Source: Bifidobacterium sp. N4G05
GTDB taxonomy: Bacteria > Actinomycetota > Actinomycetes > Actinomycetales > Bifidobacteriaceae
DNA: 64,000 nucleotides
Direction of reading: 5' to 3'
Assembly (NCBI RefSeq): GCF_002742445.1
Contig: NZ_NJNQ01000004.1
Location: forward strand, 1-64,000
The notes under the pieces are model-generated. The model was given only the letters and a program-made list of their open reading frames with translations, did not search any database and was not told the DNA's origin. Positions 16,635 through 25,766 of this stretch are shown here, piece by piece. The position numbers were made by a program, and so were the translations under genes. Every line of letters starts with the position of its first letter. Position 1 is the stretch's first letter.

Positions 16635-18132
16635 AGCCGATGGCCTCCAGATTCTTCTTGATCTGCTCTTGCAGACGGTTGGATTCTTCGAAGCATTTGG
16701 CGATCTCGTCGGTCAGACGGGTCATCTTCTCCTCGAATGGCTCATCGTCTTCTTCCACTTCGGCGACACCGACGTAACGGCCCGGAGTCAGGATGTAATC
16801 CTGCGCCTTGATATCTTCCGTCGTGGCGATGGCGGAGAAGCCCTTCTCCGTTTCCAGAGTGCCGTCACGGAACGCGTCGAACGCAGTCGATACCTTGGCG
16901 ATGTCCTCATCGGTGAACTCGCGGAGCCTACGGGACACCATGGTTCCCATATCACGCGCGTCGATGAACAACGTCTTGTCGGACTGCTTCTTGTTCTTGG
17001 TGATGATCCACAGGCTCACAGGTATGCCGGTGCTGTAGAAAAGCTTGTCCGGCATTGCGATGATGCCTTCGACCAGATCGGCATCCACGATCTTGGCGCG
17101 GATCTCGCCCTCGTTGTTCGTCTGGCTGGACAACGCGCCGTTCGCCAGGACCATCCCCATGCGGCCTGAACGGTTGAGGTGGTGGATCATGTGCTGGACC
17201 CATGCGAAGTTGGCGTTGCCCTCCGGTGGGGTGCCGTACTGCCAGCGTACGTCGTTCTTGAGTTTCTTTCCTCCCCAGTCCTTCAGGTTGAAGGGCGGGT
17301 TAGCGAGGATGAAATCGAATTTCTCGGTCTTGTGCAGGTCCTCGAAGAACGTGTCGGCATTATGATCGCCCAGATCCGCGTCGATGCCGCGGATCGCGAG
17401 GTTCATGGTCGCCATCTTCCACGTGGTCGGATTGAACTCCTGACCGTACACGGAGATGTCGTTAATGTTGCCCTGATGGCGTTTGACGAAATCCGCGGAC
17501 TGCACGAACATGCCGCCGCTGCCGCAGCACGGATCGTACACTCGCCCGTGGTAGGGTTCGATGACTTCGACCAGCGTCTTCACGACGCACGCGGGCGTGT
17601 AGAACTCGCCGGCGTTCTTGCCCTCCGCTTCGGCGAACTTGGCCAGACAGTACTCGTAGGTGCGTCCGAGAATGTCGCGGCTATCGCCCTTTTCGGCCAT
17701 CTTCACATTGGTGAACAGGTCCACGACCTCGCCCAGACGTCGCTTGTCGAGCTCCTGGCGGGCGAAGTTCTTCGGCAGGATGCCCTTGAGCTTGTTGTTC
17801 TCGGCCTCGATCTGGCGCATGGCCTCGTCGATGACCTTGCCGATCTCAGGCGTGTGCGCGGCGGCTGCGATGGTCTTCCAGCGGGCGCTTTCGGGAACGA
17901 AGAAGATGTTCTCGCTCGCGTATTCGTCGCGGTCCTCTTCGAAGCCCTCTCCTTCTTCAACGAGATCTTGGTATTTTTGGTCGAACTTGTCGGAGATGTA
18001 CTTCAGGAAGATGAGGCCGAGCACGACGTTCTTGTATTCGGAAGCGTCGATGTTGCCGCGCAGCTTGTCGGCGGCGCTCCAGATCTGTTCCTCGAAGCCG
18101 ATCTCGGCGGTATTGTCCTTCTTCTTTGCCAT
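16624..18132 (-). CDS. hsdM: type I restriction-modification methyltransferase subunit HsdM
   Basis: It methylates adenine N6 at the site set by HsdS. The 502 residues hold the N-terminal HsdM helical domain (about 1-130), the SAM-binding motif V-Y-D-P-C-C-G-S-G-G-M-F near residue 200 and the catalytic motif F-I-L-A-N-P-P-F-N near residue 275. The start MAKKKD at 18132 is chosen because AGGAGG lies 12 bases upstream; a frame from 18156 is also open. The gene begins 25 bases after the hsdR stop and overlaps hsdS by 11 bases. GC content is near that of the host genes. Confidence 0.96.
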   Translation of the reverse strand: MAKKKDNTAEIGFEEQIWSAADKLRGNIDASEYKNVVLGLIFLKYISDKFDQKYQDLVEEGEGFEEDRDEYASENIFFVPESARWKTIAAAAHTPEIGKVIDEAMRQIEAENNKLKGILPKNFARQELDKRRLGEVVDLFTNVKMAEKGDSRDILGRTYEYCLAKFAEAEGKNAGEFYTPACVVKTLVEVIEPYHGRVYDPCCGSGGMFVQSADFVKRHQGNINDISVYGQEFNPTTWKMATMNLAIRGIDADLGDHNADTFFEDLHKTEKFDFILANPPFNLKDWGGKKLKNDVRWQYGTPPEGNANFAWVQHMIHHLNRSGRMGMVLANGALSSQTNNEGEIRAKIVDADLVEGIIAMPDKLFYSTGIPVSLWIITKNKKQSDKTLFIDARDMGTMVSRRLREFTDEDIAKVSTAFDAFRDGTLETEKGFSAIATTEDIKAQDYILTPGRYVGVAEVEEDDEPFEEKMTRLTDEIAKCFEESNRLQEQIKKNLEAIGYGM

Positions 18133-18157
18133 GTCTTGTATTATCCTCCTGCTCATC

Positions 18158-21100
18158 CTATTCGCTGATCTTGGTGTCGGCCCACAGCTCGCACTGTTCC
18201 ATGACGGTCTTCATGGCGTCCTCGACGCCTTCGGGCGGATACTTGTATTTGCGCAGCAAACGTTTGATGGCACGCCGCATGCCGGCCCTGGCGCTTTCCT
18301 TCTTCTGCCAGTCGATCGTGGCGTTGCTCCGCATCGCATCGGTCAGCTCGCGGGCTATCGAGACGAGCTGGTCGTTGTCGTAGAAGTCTTTGACCGCCTG
18401 CGGCTGGGTAATTGCGTCGTAGAACGCCATCTCCTCGTCGCTCAAGCCGAGCTTCTGCGCGTCGTCGCGGTCCTTCATGATCTCCTTGGCCATGTTGACG
18501 AGCTCTTCGATGACCTGCGCATTAGTGAGCATGCCGTTGAGATACGCATTCAACGTGTTCTGGAGCATCTCGCTGAACTTCTGGGATTTGACCACGCTGG
18601 TGCGCCCGTACGCCCGCACCTTCTCCTTGATGAGGCGTTTCAGGCTCTCGATCGCGATGTTCTTCTCCTTCATGCCGGCGACCTCCTGGAGGAACGCCTC
18701 ATCGAACAGGGAGATCTCCACGCTGTCCTTCTCGAACAGGTTGAGCACGCCGTCCGCATGCACGCTCTGCTGGAGGATCTCGCTCACCTGCTTGTTGAAC
18801 TCCGTGTACGTCATGCTGCTGCCCCCGCCGGAGCCGCGTCCGGTCAGGCGAAGGACCTGCACGCGCAATACGGATAGATAAGCCGCCTCATGAGCGTCCT
18901 CCTCGCTCACCATGCTCTTGCACAAGCTCAGTGCCTGGTTCATGAGCTGGCATTGCTTGAGGAACGATTCCGTGTTTTCGTGCCGTTCCGGATCGAGCAG
19001 CCAGTCGGTTCCCTCCGCGATGGCGTCGGCAAGAGCCTCCCTGCTGTTCCGGAAGATGAGTTTGCGGTAGTCGAAGCCATACATGAGACCGCGGCACACG
19101 TCGAGCTTTTCGAGGAATTTCGGATAGGCGGTCTCGGCGATGTTCATGTCGCCGTAATTGCGCTGGTCACGGCTGGTATAGTCCTTCATCGCCTGCTTGA
19201 GCGCGCCTGCGATGCCGATGTAATCCACGACCAGACCGCCCTCCTTGCCCTTGCACACGCGGTTGACGCGGGCGATGGCCTGCATGAGGTTATGGCCCTT
19301 CATCGGCTTGAACACGTACATGGTGGACAGGCTGGGCACGTCGAAGCCGGTGAGCCACATGTCCACGACGATGGCGATCTTGAGGGAATCGGAATCGTCC
19401 TTGAACCTGCGTTCCATCTCCTTCTTGTGCGTGGTGCCACCGCACACGTCGAACCATTCCTCCGGATCCTGGTTCGACATGGTCATCACCACGCCGACCT
19501 TGTCCTTCCATTCGGGGCGCAGCTCCATGATCCTGTAGTAGATCTTCATCGCGATCGGCCGGCTGTACGCCACGATCAGGGCCTTGCCGGCCAGGATGTC
19601 GGCGCGGTTGTTCTCGTAATGGTCCACGATGTCGCGGCACAATGCGTCGATGGTCTCGGGAGTGTCGAAGATGGCGTCGAGGCCGCCGAGGTCATGCTTG
19701 GACTTCTCCACGCTCGCCTCGTCAGCCTGGTCCGCGAACTCCTTGTAGACCGCGTCGATACGGCCCAACGCGTTCTCGTCAAGATGGAGCGAGACCACAC
19801 GGCTTTCGTAGTAGACCGGCTTGGTGGATTCGTCCTCGACGGACTGGGTCATGTCGTACACGTCGATGTAGTCGCCGAAGATCTCGCGGGTGTTGCGGTC
19901 ATCCGTGGAGATCGGCGTTCCGGTGAAACCGATATAGGACGCGTTCGGCAGCGCCTTGCGCACGACACGGGCCGCGCCGACCGACACATGACCGTCCGCA
20001 TTGATCCGTTCGGTCAGGCCGTACTGGCCGCGGTGAGCCTCGTCCACCATCACCACAACGTTGCTCCGGTCGCACAACGGCTCGTCGCCGTCCGAGAACT
20101 TCTGCATGGTCGTGAAGATGATGCCGTTCGCCTCACGACCCTCAAGCAGTTCCTGAAGGTTCCTGCGGCTCTCGGCCTGGACCGCCTTCTGGCGCAGGAA
20201 CCTGGCGCAGCGGCTGAATTGTCCGAAAAGCTGGTCGTCGAGATCGTTGCGGTCGGTGATGACCACGATGGTCGGGCTTTCAATATAACGCTGCAGCAGA
20301 TGCGCGAAGAACACCATTGAAAGTGATTTTCCGCTTCCCTGGGTATGCCAGAACACGCCAATCTTGCCATCCCCATTGACGGCCTCATCCGCTCTGACGA
20401 TGGCTTTCCTCACCGCGAAATACTGGTGGTATGCGGCGATGATCTTCACGACCTGCTCGGAGGAATCGTTGAAGCATACGAAGTTCTGGATGATGTCGAG
20501 CAGCCGTTCCTTCGGGAGCATGCCGTCAATCATGGTGCTCCATGTCGCGGCCTTCGTTCCGGAATAGTCGCCGTCAACCGACTTCCAAGCCACGTAACGG
20601 TCCTCGTCGGATGTGATCGTGCCGACCCTGGTCTGGGTCATATCGCTCATCACGCAGAACACGTTGGGCACGAACATGCTCGGTATCTGCTTCATGTACT
20701 GGCGCAATTGCAGGTACGCGTGTGAAGCGTCCGTCTCCTCGCGTGACGGGGACTTCAGCTCGAACAATACCAGCGGCATGCCGTTCACGAAGATGATGAC
20801 GTCGGGACGTTTCTCGGAATACTCCACGAACGTCCACTGGTTCACGACATGGAAATCGTTGTTCTCGGGATCGTCGAAATCAAGCAGCCGGACGATGTCA
20901 TCACGCTCTTCCTTGCCGTCAAAGAAGTGCACTTCGACTCCTGATTGCAGGTAGTCATTGAATATCTCGTTGCGCTGCTCCAAGCTGCCGATCTCGACAT
21001 TCTGAATCTTCCGAATGGCCTCCTCGACGGCTGCTTCCGGCAGATTTCTGTTGATTCGTCGCAACGCATCCGGGAGAATATCAGGAAGGAATACGTCGCG

Positions 21101-21277
21101 ATACGAGTCGTCGGTGCGGCGAACATCGGGCCCGTACAGGTGCTCATATCCGAGTTTCTCCGTTAGATGTTCGACGATCAGATTTTCGTACCATTCCTCG
21201 TTCAGTGGATCCATGGACGTGATGTTGTTCAGAGAACACTCCGAAACCGTACGAGATTCGACTTTGGAAACAGTCAT
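18158..21277 (-). CDS. hsdR: type I restriction enzyme R subunit (motor and endonuclease)
   Basis: It cuts unmodified DNA after ATP-driven translocation. The 1039 residues contain an N-terminal PD-(D/E)xK nuclease (R-P-D-V-I-I-F-V-N-G-M-P with F-E-L-K, about 155-175), a superfamily 2 helicase core with Walker A H-T-Q-G-S-G-K-S near residue 310, D-E-A-H near residue 410 and F-T-G-T-P near residue 450, then a helical C-terminal domain for docking to HsdM. Length is usual for the family. GGGGTGA stands before the ATG at 21277. It is the first gene of the hsdR-hsdM-hsdS operon. Confidence 0.96.
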   Translation of the reverse strand: MTVSKVESRTVSECSLNNITSMDPLNEEWYENLIVEHLTEKLGYEHLYGPDVRRTDDSYRDVFLPDILPDALRRINRNLPEAAVEEAIRKIQNVEIGSLEQRNEIFNDYLQSGVEVHFFDGKEERDDIVRLLDFDDPENNDFHVVNQWTFVEYSEKRPDVIIFVNGMPLVLFELKSPSREETDASHAYLQLRQYMKQIPSMFVPNVFCVMSDMTQTRVGTITSDEDRYVAWKSVDGDYSGTKAATWSTMIDGMLPKERLLDIIQNFVCFNDSSEQVVKIIAAYHQYFAVRKAIVRADEAVNGDGKIGVFWHTQGSGKSLSMVFFAHLLQRYIESPTIVVITDRNDLDDQLFGQFSRCARFLRQKAVQAESRRNLQELLEGREANGIIFTTMQKFSDGDEPLCDRSNVVVMVDEAHRGQYGLTERINADGHVSVGAARVVRKALPNASYIGFTGTPISTDDRNTREIFGDYIDVYDMTQSVEDESTKPVYYESRVVSLHLDENALGRIDAVYKEFADQADEASVEKSKHDLGGLDAIFDTPETIDALCRDIVDHYENNRADILAGKALIVAYSRPIAMKIYYRIMELRPEWKDKVGVVMTMSNQDPEEWFDVCGGTTHKKEMERRFKDDSDSLKIAIVVDMWLTGFDVPSLSTMYVFKPMKGHNLMQAIARVNRVCKGKEGGLVVDYIGIAGALKQAMKDYTSRDQRNYGDMNIAETAYPKFLEKLDVCRGLMYGFDYRKLIFRNSREALADAIAEGTDWLLDPERHENTESFLKQCQLMNQALSLCKSMVSEEDAHEAAYLSVLRVQVLRLTGRGSGGGSSMTYTEFNKQVSEILQQSVHADGVLNLFEKDSVEISLFDEAFLQEVAGMKEKNIAIESLKRLIKEKVRAYGRTSVVKSQKFSEMLQNTLNAYLNGMLTNAQVIEELVNMAKEIMKDRDDAQKLGLSDEEMAFYDAITQPQAVKDFYDNDQLVSIARELTDAMRSNATIDWQKKESARAGMRRAIKRLLRKYKYPPEGVEDAMKTVMEQCELWADTKISE

Positions 21278-21631
21278 TGTTCACCCCACAAACATATGGA
21301 TTCTCTCGCAAACCATCTTTCGGTTTAGTCTATCAATTAACCTATCGTCTGGATGTAACCAACATGAGTGTCTGCTGTTTTTAGATTACGTCATGCTGTC
21401 TTATTTTTGTTCAGTAGAACAAGAAAAACGCCCGCAGCTTAAACGCCGACGGGCATATTATCTCTTCCTCTCATCTACTTCCCAAACTCAAGCCTCACAC
21501 CTCGATTCTCGTCTGGAAGCCCGCCGCATGATATTTTCGAAAGCAGACCCCCTCAAAAAACGCACCGCACATCCGATTATCGAATTCACCTCTCAACAAC
21601 CGAGGCTCGTTTATCACAGGCCCTTCATCTA
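21278..21631. other. intergenic region between gajB and hsdR, no gene seen
   Basis: About 350 AT-rich bases. It contains the terminator-like hairpin at 21424-21454 and must hold the hsdR promoter near 21300-21350 (a TAGACT box is seen on the minus strand near 21333, with no good -35). Open frames here are antisense readings without family likeness. Confidence 0.4.
21424..21454 (-). terminator. Rho-independent terminator after the Gabija genes
   Basis: On the minus strand GCCCG (followed by TCGGCG) pairs with CGGGC around TTTAAG, followed by GTTTTTC. It lies about 180 bases after the gajB stop and separates the Gabija operon from hsdR. Confidence 0.65.
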
Positions 21632-23215
21632 TCACCAGTGCACATCTCTGCGCAGTCCTTTAAGAGCTTCGTTTTTTGTTAAAAACTCCGATGGTTCAGC
21701 ATCTCGTAAACCATCTTTGTTGTGCCGTTGAGACCCCAAAGCAATATAGCAAGCTTTCTTTGCACGGGTTATTCCGACATAGTGCATGCCAAGAGATTGC
21801 TCAATATCTTTTTGTACTCCTTTATATGGAGGCATGATAAAACGATAGGCTTCAAGACAAAAAACGATGTCAAATTCAAGTCCTTTAGCCTTATGATAAG
21901 TAAGCACATTAATCTCATCTGACTGAGCAGGACGAAAACCCCTTCTAAGAATATCCACGTCTTTAACGGTGCTGCAATATGCCTCGATATCTTCATCACA
22001 TCCCAACCCCGGCCCACATAGGTCAGCTATAGCAAACGCTAAATCTGTTTGGTTTACCAGATCTTCTTCACGAACTCCAAAGAAGTCATCAACAAGAGCA
22101 AGTCCCTGATTCCGCTTTGTTGTTTTGGCATTAATCCCTAAATAATTATCAAGGAAGTCCCCACTGAAATGTTCAGGATTATAATATTCGGTCAAAAGAC
22201 CCGAAAGAATACGTTGCCATCGGCTAAAACTCTTAAGAGTAGTGTCAGCAAATCTTTTATGCGGAAGAGTAAGTGCACTGCTAACTCTTTCAAGAGTCCT
22301 ATTTCTGCACCCAATAATTGCCACTGAACTACGATTCTCCACCTGATATTTCTTCATGATACGAGGCAGGAATCGTTCGATAGTTCTGGAAACGTCTCCC
22401 TCATCTCCGGATATATGAACAGCAAAGACTCTCCTTTCTCTCTCCGGAATCGTTTTAGCATGAGTCCCGCCAATGAGCACTCGAGAATACTCCTGAATTG
22501 AAGGATCACATCTATGATTTTCATTGATTACGAAATGCTCATATTTTTCGGAACTAATAAGTTCTCTGAGATAGTTAGGGGAACTGCCATTATATTGAAA
22601 TATCGACTGATCAATATCACCAATCGCCACGCTGCGAAGGCCATAAGACATCAAGGTCTTCATGAGCTGATGCTGGTAGTAATCACAGTCTTGATATTCG
22701 TCGATAAAAATACTCGTATATCTCGCTTTGATAAAAATGCGAGCCTGAGGCACCATTTCAAGGACCAATAATGCAGCTGCCCCTATGATATCTACCTGAA
22801 TAGACTCCACTTCGAACGATTTCAGGATAAAATCTCTACGACATTCCTCCGGCAGTTCTTTCCATTGTCCATAATTAAAGTTGTTATCCTCAGCAACCTT
22901 AAGATTCAAAGGTCTGTTAATGATCTGAGGAGCAAAAGGGATAATAATCTGGCTAAGGCAAAAACTATCGACAGTCCCAAAAAAAGACTTCTGCTTTTTT
23001 ACACCAATTCTTTCACATCGTTTTCTCAGCTCTTCACTGGCCTTATTGGTGTACGAAAGCGCGATGACGCCCTGGAATGAAAGCAAGTCAACAGATTCAC
23101 GAGCAATCATTCGCACAAGGGTAAAAGTCTTCCCACTCCCAGGACACGCAGTAACAACAGCATTCCCTTCACAATCGATTGCAGCTTGTTGCGCAGACGT
23201 TGGCTTCATGTTCAT
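21632..23215 (-). CDS. gajB: Gabija anti-phage protein GajB (UvrD/Rep-like helicase)
   Basis: The 527-residue protein is a superfamily 1 helicase-like ATPase: Walker A T-A-C-P-G-S-G-K-T near residue 28, Y-T-N-K-A-S-E-E-L (motif Ia), I-D-E-Y-Q-D-C-D (motif II), G-D-I-D-Q-S-I (motif III), H-K-A-K-G-L-E-F-D (motif V) and Y-V-G-I-T-R-A-K (motif VI). In Gabija it partners the nuclease GajA and senses nucleotide or DNA-end changes during phage infection. It starts four bases after the gajA stop; the ATG at 23215 is used, with a second ATG six bases on. A longer frame upstream runs inside gajA and is not used. The identity rests on the pair with gajA; alone it could be any UvrD-like helicase. Confidence 0.88.
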   Translation of the reverse strand: MNMKPTSAQQAAIDCEGNAVVTACPGSGKTFTLVRMIARESVDLLSFQGVIALSYTNKASEELRKRCERIGVKKQKSFFGTVDSFCLSQIIIPFAPQIINRPLNLKVAEDNNFNYGQWKELPEECRRDFILKSFEVESIQVDIIGAAALLVLEMVPQARIFIKARYTSIFIDEYQDCDYYQHQLMKTLMSYGLRSVAIGDIDQSIFQYNGSSPNYLRELISSEKYEHFVINENHRCDPSIQEYSRVLIGGTHAKTIPERERRVFAVHISGDEGDVSRTIERFLPRIMKKYQVENRSSVAIIGCRNRTLERVSSALTLPHKRFADTTLKSFSRWQRILSGLLTEYYNPEHFSGDFLDNYLGINAKTTKRNQGLALVDDFFGVREEDLVNQTDLAFAIADLCGPGLGCDEDIEAYCSTVKDVDILRRGFRPAQSDEINVLTYHKAKGLEFDIVFCLEAYRFIMPPYKGVQKDIEQSLGMHYVGITRAKKACYIALGSQRHNKDGLRDAEPSEFLTKNEALKGLRRDVHW

Positions 23216-23219
23216 CTGC

Positions 23220-24956
23220 TCAAAGCACCACCTGATTGATGATGTAGTCCAGCGGAGCAGCCAACGCACTATTCTCCAGCTGACTAAGGTCTGGAACTGA
23301 TTTAATAAATGAATACATATTTTCTGCTTTTCGCTGCTGCATGACTTTCCGAACCTCCTGAGGCTCATCTCTTTCAAAGAAATCAATTAACTGACTCGCT
23401 ATAGAACTGGCAACCAAATCATCCTCAAGATCAGAATGCTCGGACAAGAAGAGACCTCGGTCCGCAAAAGCTGCTTTTAATGCGAGGACAGCATCCTTAG
23501 CGCTCTGGGGGATATTTGAACCTTTGGAATTGTCAGGCCAAATTAGACCGTTCCTATGCGCAGCAATAAGGTCAATTAGCTCCTCATCTTTGATATAGCT
23601 CTCTACAATTCCTATGAGACGCTCTACTCCAGCTGCACGATATTCAGCCTTGCCTTTGATTTTAAACACATCATTATCTGTACGAATTGCATATGGAATA
23701 CCAAGTTCCGTACATACTCGAACATACGGTTCGAAACCAACACCGTCAACGGAAAGAATTGAAATGTTAAGCCTATCGATATCTTTACCTAGAGCCTGCG
23801 CCAATGCAGTGTAGAGAATCCGCTCAGACGGACCTTCAACGAAAAGAACACCTCTTGAAAAGAACACCTCAGAGGAAATGACACTAAGCCGATATCCCAT
23901 ACCTGTTAGCGCTGCATCAACTTCTGCACTGCATCCCGATGCATGACTACCAGTCATGCCATTTCCACCACTCGATAACCTCAGGACGCGACCCTTTTGA
24001 AAACGTTCAACAATCTGCGGTGAGTGCGTTGTCATGAAAACCTGACCATCCATCACCGAAGAAAGATATTCCGCAAGCCGCCTCTGCTGGTGCGGATGCA
24101 GATGCGCCTCAGGTTCCTCGATAACATATACAACTGCCTTCTCAGGACGTCTCGTAAGCTTATGCTCCGCAATCCAAGTTGCGAAATAGAGTTGATTACT
24201 TCGACCGTCCCCGCCAAACACTAGCTGAGAATCGTCACGTAAATATGTCAGCCGAAGGTTATTCAACAGCTTCCCTGCATCAGTATTTCCCGCCACTAGC
24301 TCCGCACGGTAACCTTCATTCCCTATGGAAAGCTCGCTCATCTCCCCATTAACCACCTCGAGTGAATTCGCAACATAATGAAGAGAATTGATGTCTTCGT
24401 TAAGCTTCATAAGATTTGACTGGATCTGTTCAACGGCGTTAGCATCTTCTTTTTCTTGCACTTCATTTCTTTGGTCACGTGCGATATCTAGTAACTTGCT
24501 CTGTTGTTTTTTGAGAAACGAAGAAAGATCCCTGCCACTGCCAACATATTCAACAGTCAGATTTCTGATATATGGACGACCATCACAAGATACAAGCGCT
24601 TCGCTATCATAACCAACCAGTATTTCATAGTCTTCTCCCTTAATAAGGGAATAGCGCACGTATGCAACACCATCCTTAACTGCTCCCTGCAACACACTAA
24701 TCAAATAATCTTCATGAATATCTTCCAATTTTGCAGTAATCTCGATTGCATCAGAATTCGAGTAGATACAAAAATCCGTGTCTTCAAGCTCCAAATCTCG
24801 ACGACTTAGGTTTGGATCAAAAAGAATACGCAAAGCGTACAATAAATTGGACTTGCCGACATCATTGCCGCCGATAATAAGCGTTTTCTCATCGAGATCT
24901 ATTGATTCATCTACATAATTACGAAATCCTTTAATGTGTAGATTCGAAATTCTCAT
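23220..24956 (-). CDS. gajA: Gabija anti-phage protein GajA (OLD-family ATPase with TOPRIM nuclease)
   Basis: The 578 residues fall into an N-terminal ABC-type ATPase and a C-terminal TOPRIM domain. Walker A is G-G-N-D-V-G-K-S (29-36); the Walker B region reads V-I-E-E-P-E-A-H-L-H-P near residue 270, with the following H-switch in M-T-T-H-S-P-Q. The TOPRIM part starts with L-F-V-E-G-P-S-E (catalytic Glu) near residue 375, then S-V-D-G-V-G-F and R-T-D-N-D. GajA nicks or cuts DNA when nucleotide levels fall during phage infection. It is AT-rich compared with hsdM and hsdR. The ATG directly begins the conserved M-R-I-S-N-L-x-I-K-G-F-R-N. It is the first gene of a two-gene operon. Confidence 0.9.
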   Translation of the reverse strand: MRISNLHIKGFRNYVDESIDLDEKTLIIGGNDVGKSNLLYALRILFDPNLSRRDLELEDTDFCIYSNSDAIEITAKLEDIHEDYLISVLQGAVKDGVAYVRYSLIKGEDYEILVGYDSEALVSCDGRPYIRNLTVEYVGSGRDLSSFLKKQQSKLLDIARDQRNEVQEKEDANAVEQIQSNLMKLNEDINSLHYVANSLEVVNGEMSELSIGNEGYRAELVAGNTDAGKLLNNLRLTYLRDDSQLVFGGDGRSNQLYFATWIAEHKLTRRPEKAVVYVIEEPEAHLHPHQQRRLAEYLSSVMDGQVFMTTHSPQIVERFQKGRVLRLSSGGNGMTGSHASGCSAEVDAALTGMGYRLSVISSEVFFSRGVLFVEGPSERILYTALAQALGKDIDRLNISILSVDGVGFEPYVRVCTELGIPYAIRTDNDVFKIKGKAEYRAAGVERLIGIVESYIKDEELIDLIAAHRNGLIWPDNSKGSNIPQSAKDAVLALKAAFADRGLFLSEHSDLEDDLVASSIASQLIDFFERDEPQEVRKVMQQRKAENMYSFIKSVPDLSQLENSALAAPLDYIINQVVL

Positions 24957-25052
24957 GTCTATCCAATCAACTGTTGCAACGAGCCAAACTAACTAGGGCT
25001 CTCTCATCAATAATTGTCTATTCTTACAAAAATACAGTCTCATACACGTATT

Positions 25053-25181
25053 TCATAGAAATCCTGACGCGATAACCACATCACCGGTTCCTTCACTACG
25101 AGGAACGAGTCGGACGAATTGCCATCCCGCCCAAGGGACATAGCCTAAGCCTTGCTTTACCCAACCCACACATTTGCCCAT
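25053..25181 (-). CDS. small ORF of 42 residues, unknown
   Basis: The ATG at 25181 is preceded by TAGGAG with a suitable spacing, better than many genes here. The peptide begins M-G-K-C-V-G-W-V-K-Q-G-L-G-Y and is rich in Gly and aromatic residues, with a basic R-L-V-P-R-S segment and an end of V-V-I-A-S-G-F-L. It lies about 100 bases before gajA in the same direction. No family is recognised; it could be a remnant, a leader peptide or a small accessory protein. Confidence 0.35.
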   Translation of the reverse strand: MGKCVGWVKQGLGYVPWAGWQFVRLVPRSEGTGDVVIASGFL

Positions 25182-25190
25182 AACAATCTC

Positions 25191-25289
25191 CTATGTCAGC
25201 TCGTTACACAAGTAACCCCGAACTACATAACCACGTAAAATCCCACTCATAGCTGAAACAAGACACAGAAGCACCCCAACGACCTGCAT
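25191..25289 (-). CDS. small hydrophobic ORF of 32 residues, unknown
   Basis: M-Q-V-V-G-V-L-L-C-L-V-S-A-M-S-G-I-L could form one membrane helix, followed by a short basic end. Its stop codon TAG is part of the ribosome site of the next small ORF. It has no clear ribosome site itself, so it may not be translated. Confidence 0.2.
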   Translation of the reverse strand: MQVVGVLLCLVSAMSGILRGYVVRGYLCNELT

Positions 25290-25612
25290 CTCGGTAAACG
25301 CCTACGAAGTGCACACGAAACAAGACTCATCGACATCACCCGATTACTCCTCAAGTTCGCGATCTACGCATATGAAAACAGAAGTAAGACGACGTCAATC
25401 GGAACGCCCTTAGAAGCCATGCCGATCAACTCATCCTTGATATCCTTCGTCCTGTTGTCAACGTTGTCTGTCTGGCGACCACTCGCTCCATCCCGATTGT
25501 AAGGCCCAGCGAAAGCAGCATCCACAATATGCGGGAAGCCAACGGTGGCGTGGCTCACAGTATCAAACTGTCTCATGCCAAAACGCCCTTGACCCAATAC
25601 CCCCGAATGTGT

Positions 25613-25703
25613 AGTCTTGGTTCTTGGCTGGGGGAGCTTTTTACTGAGACCTGTTACGGAATCCTTAGAACCTGTGAGTCAATGCTCGCGCAGGGAAGCC
25701 GAA
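25613..25703 (+). promoter_or_regulatory. TPP (thiamine pyrophosphate) riboswitch
   Basis: The stretch shows the ordered conserved blocks of the TPP aptamer: GGCTGGGGG, then ACTGAGA, then AGAACCTG, then AATGC, GCG and CAGGGAAGCC. GGCT near 25626-25629 can pair with AGCC near 25697-25700 as helix P1, and CCTG with CAGG as P4. P2 (GGG with TCC) is weak but present. The expression part follows: GAACC pairs with GGTTC (25701-25722) and a GGAGG ribosome site is at 25752. It lies upstream of a methyltransferase gene and no thiamine gene. The aptamer call is by pattern only. Confidence 0.82.
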
Positions 25704-25766
25704 CCACTCCAGAGGCGGTTCCTCCGGTCGAGCGTAACGGCATCATCAGATTGGAGGATCTCAAAA

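Larger units (their letters stand above)
24957..25612. other. 650-base region between Gabija and the TPP riboswitch
   Basis: It holds two tiny minus-strand ORFs (see 25053-25181 and 25191-25289). A third minus frame, 25364-25597 (77 codons from a TTG), reads like degraded coding sequence (G-P-Y-N-R-D-G-A-S-G-R-Q) but matches no family I know. The region is probably a scar of past insertions; the gajA promoter should lie near 24960-25050. Confidence 0.4.

Noticed and set aside
12900-25000. Prophage or integrative element
   Set aside because: No integrase with attachment site at a tRNA, no phage structural, replication or conjugation genes; the only recombinase is set inside hsdS and fits an inversion role.
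25364-25597. 77-codon minus-strand frame as a real gene
   Set aside because: It begins with TTG without a ribosome site and has no recognisable domain; kept only as a note within the intergenic entry.
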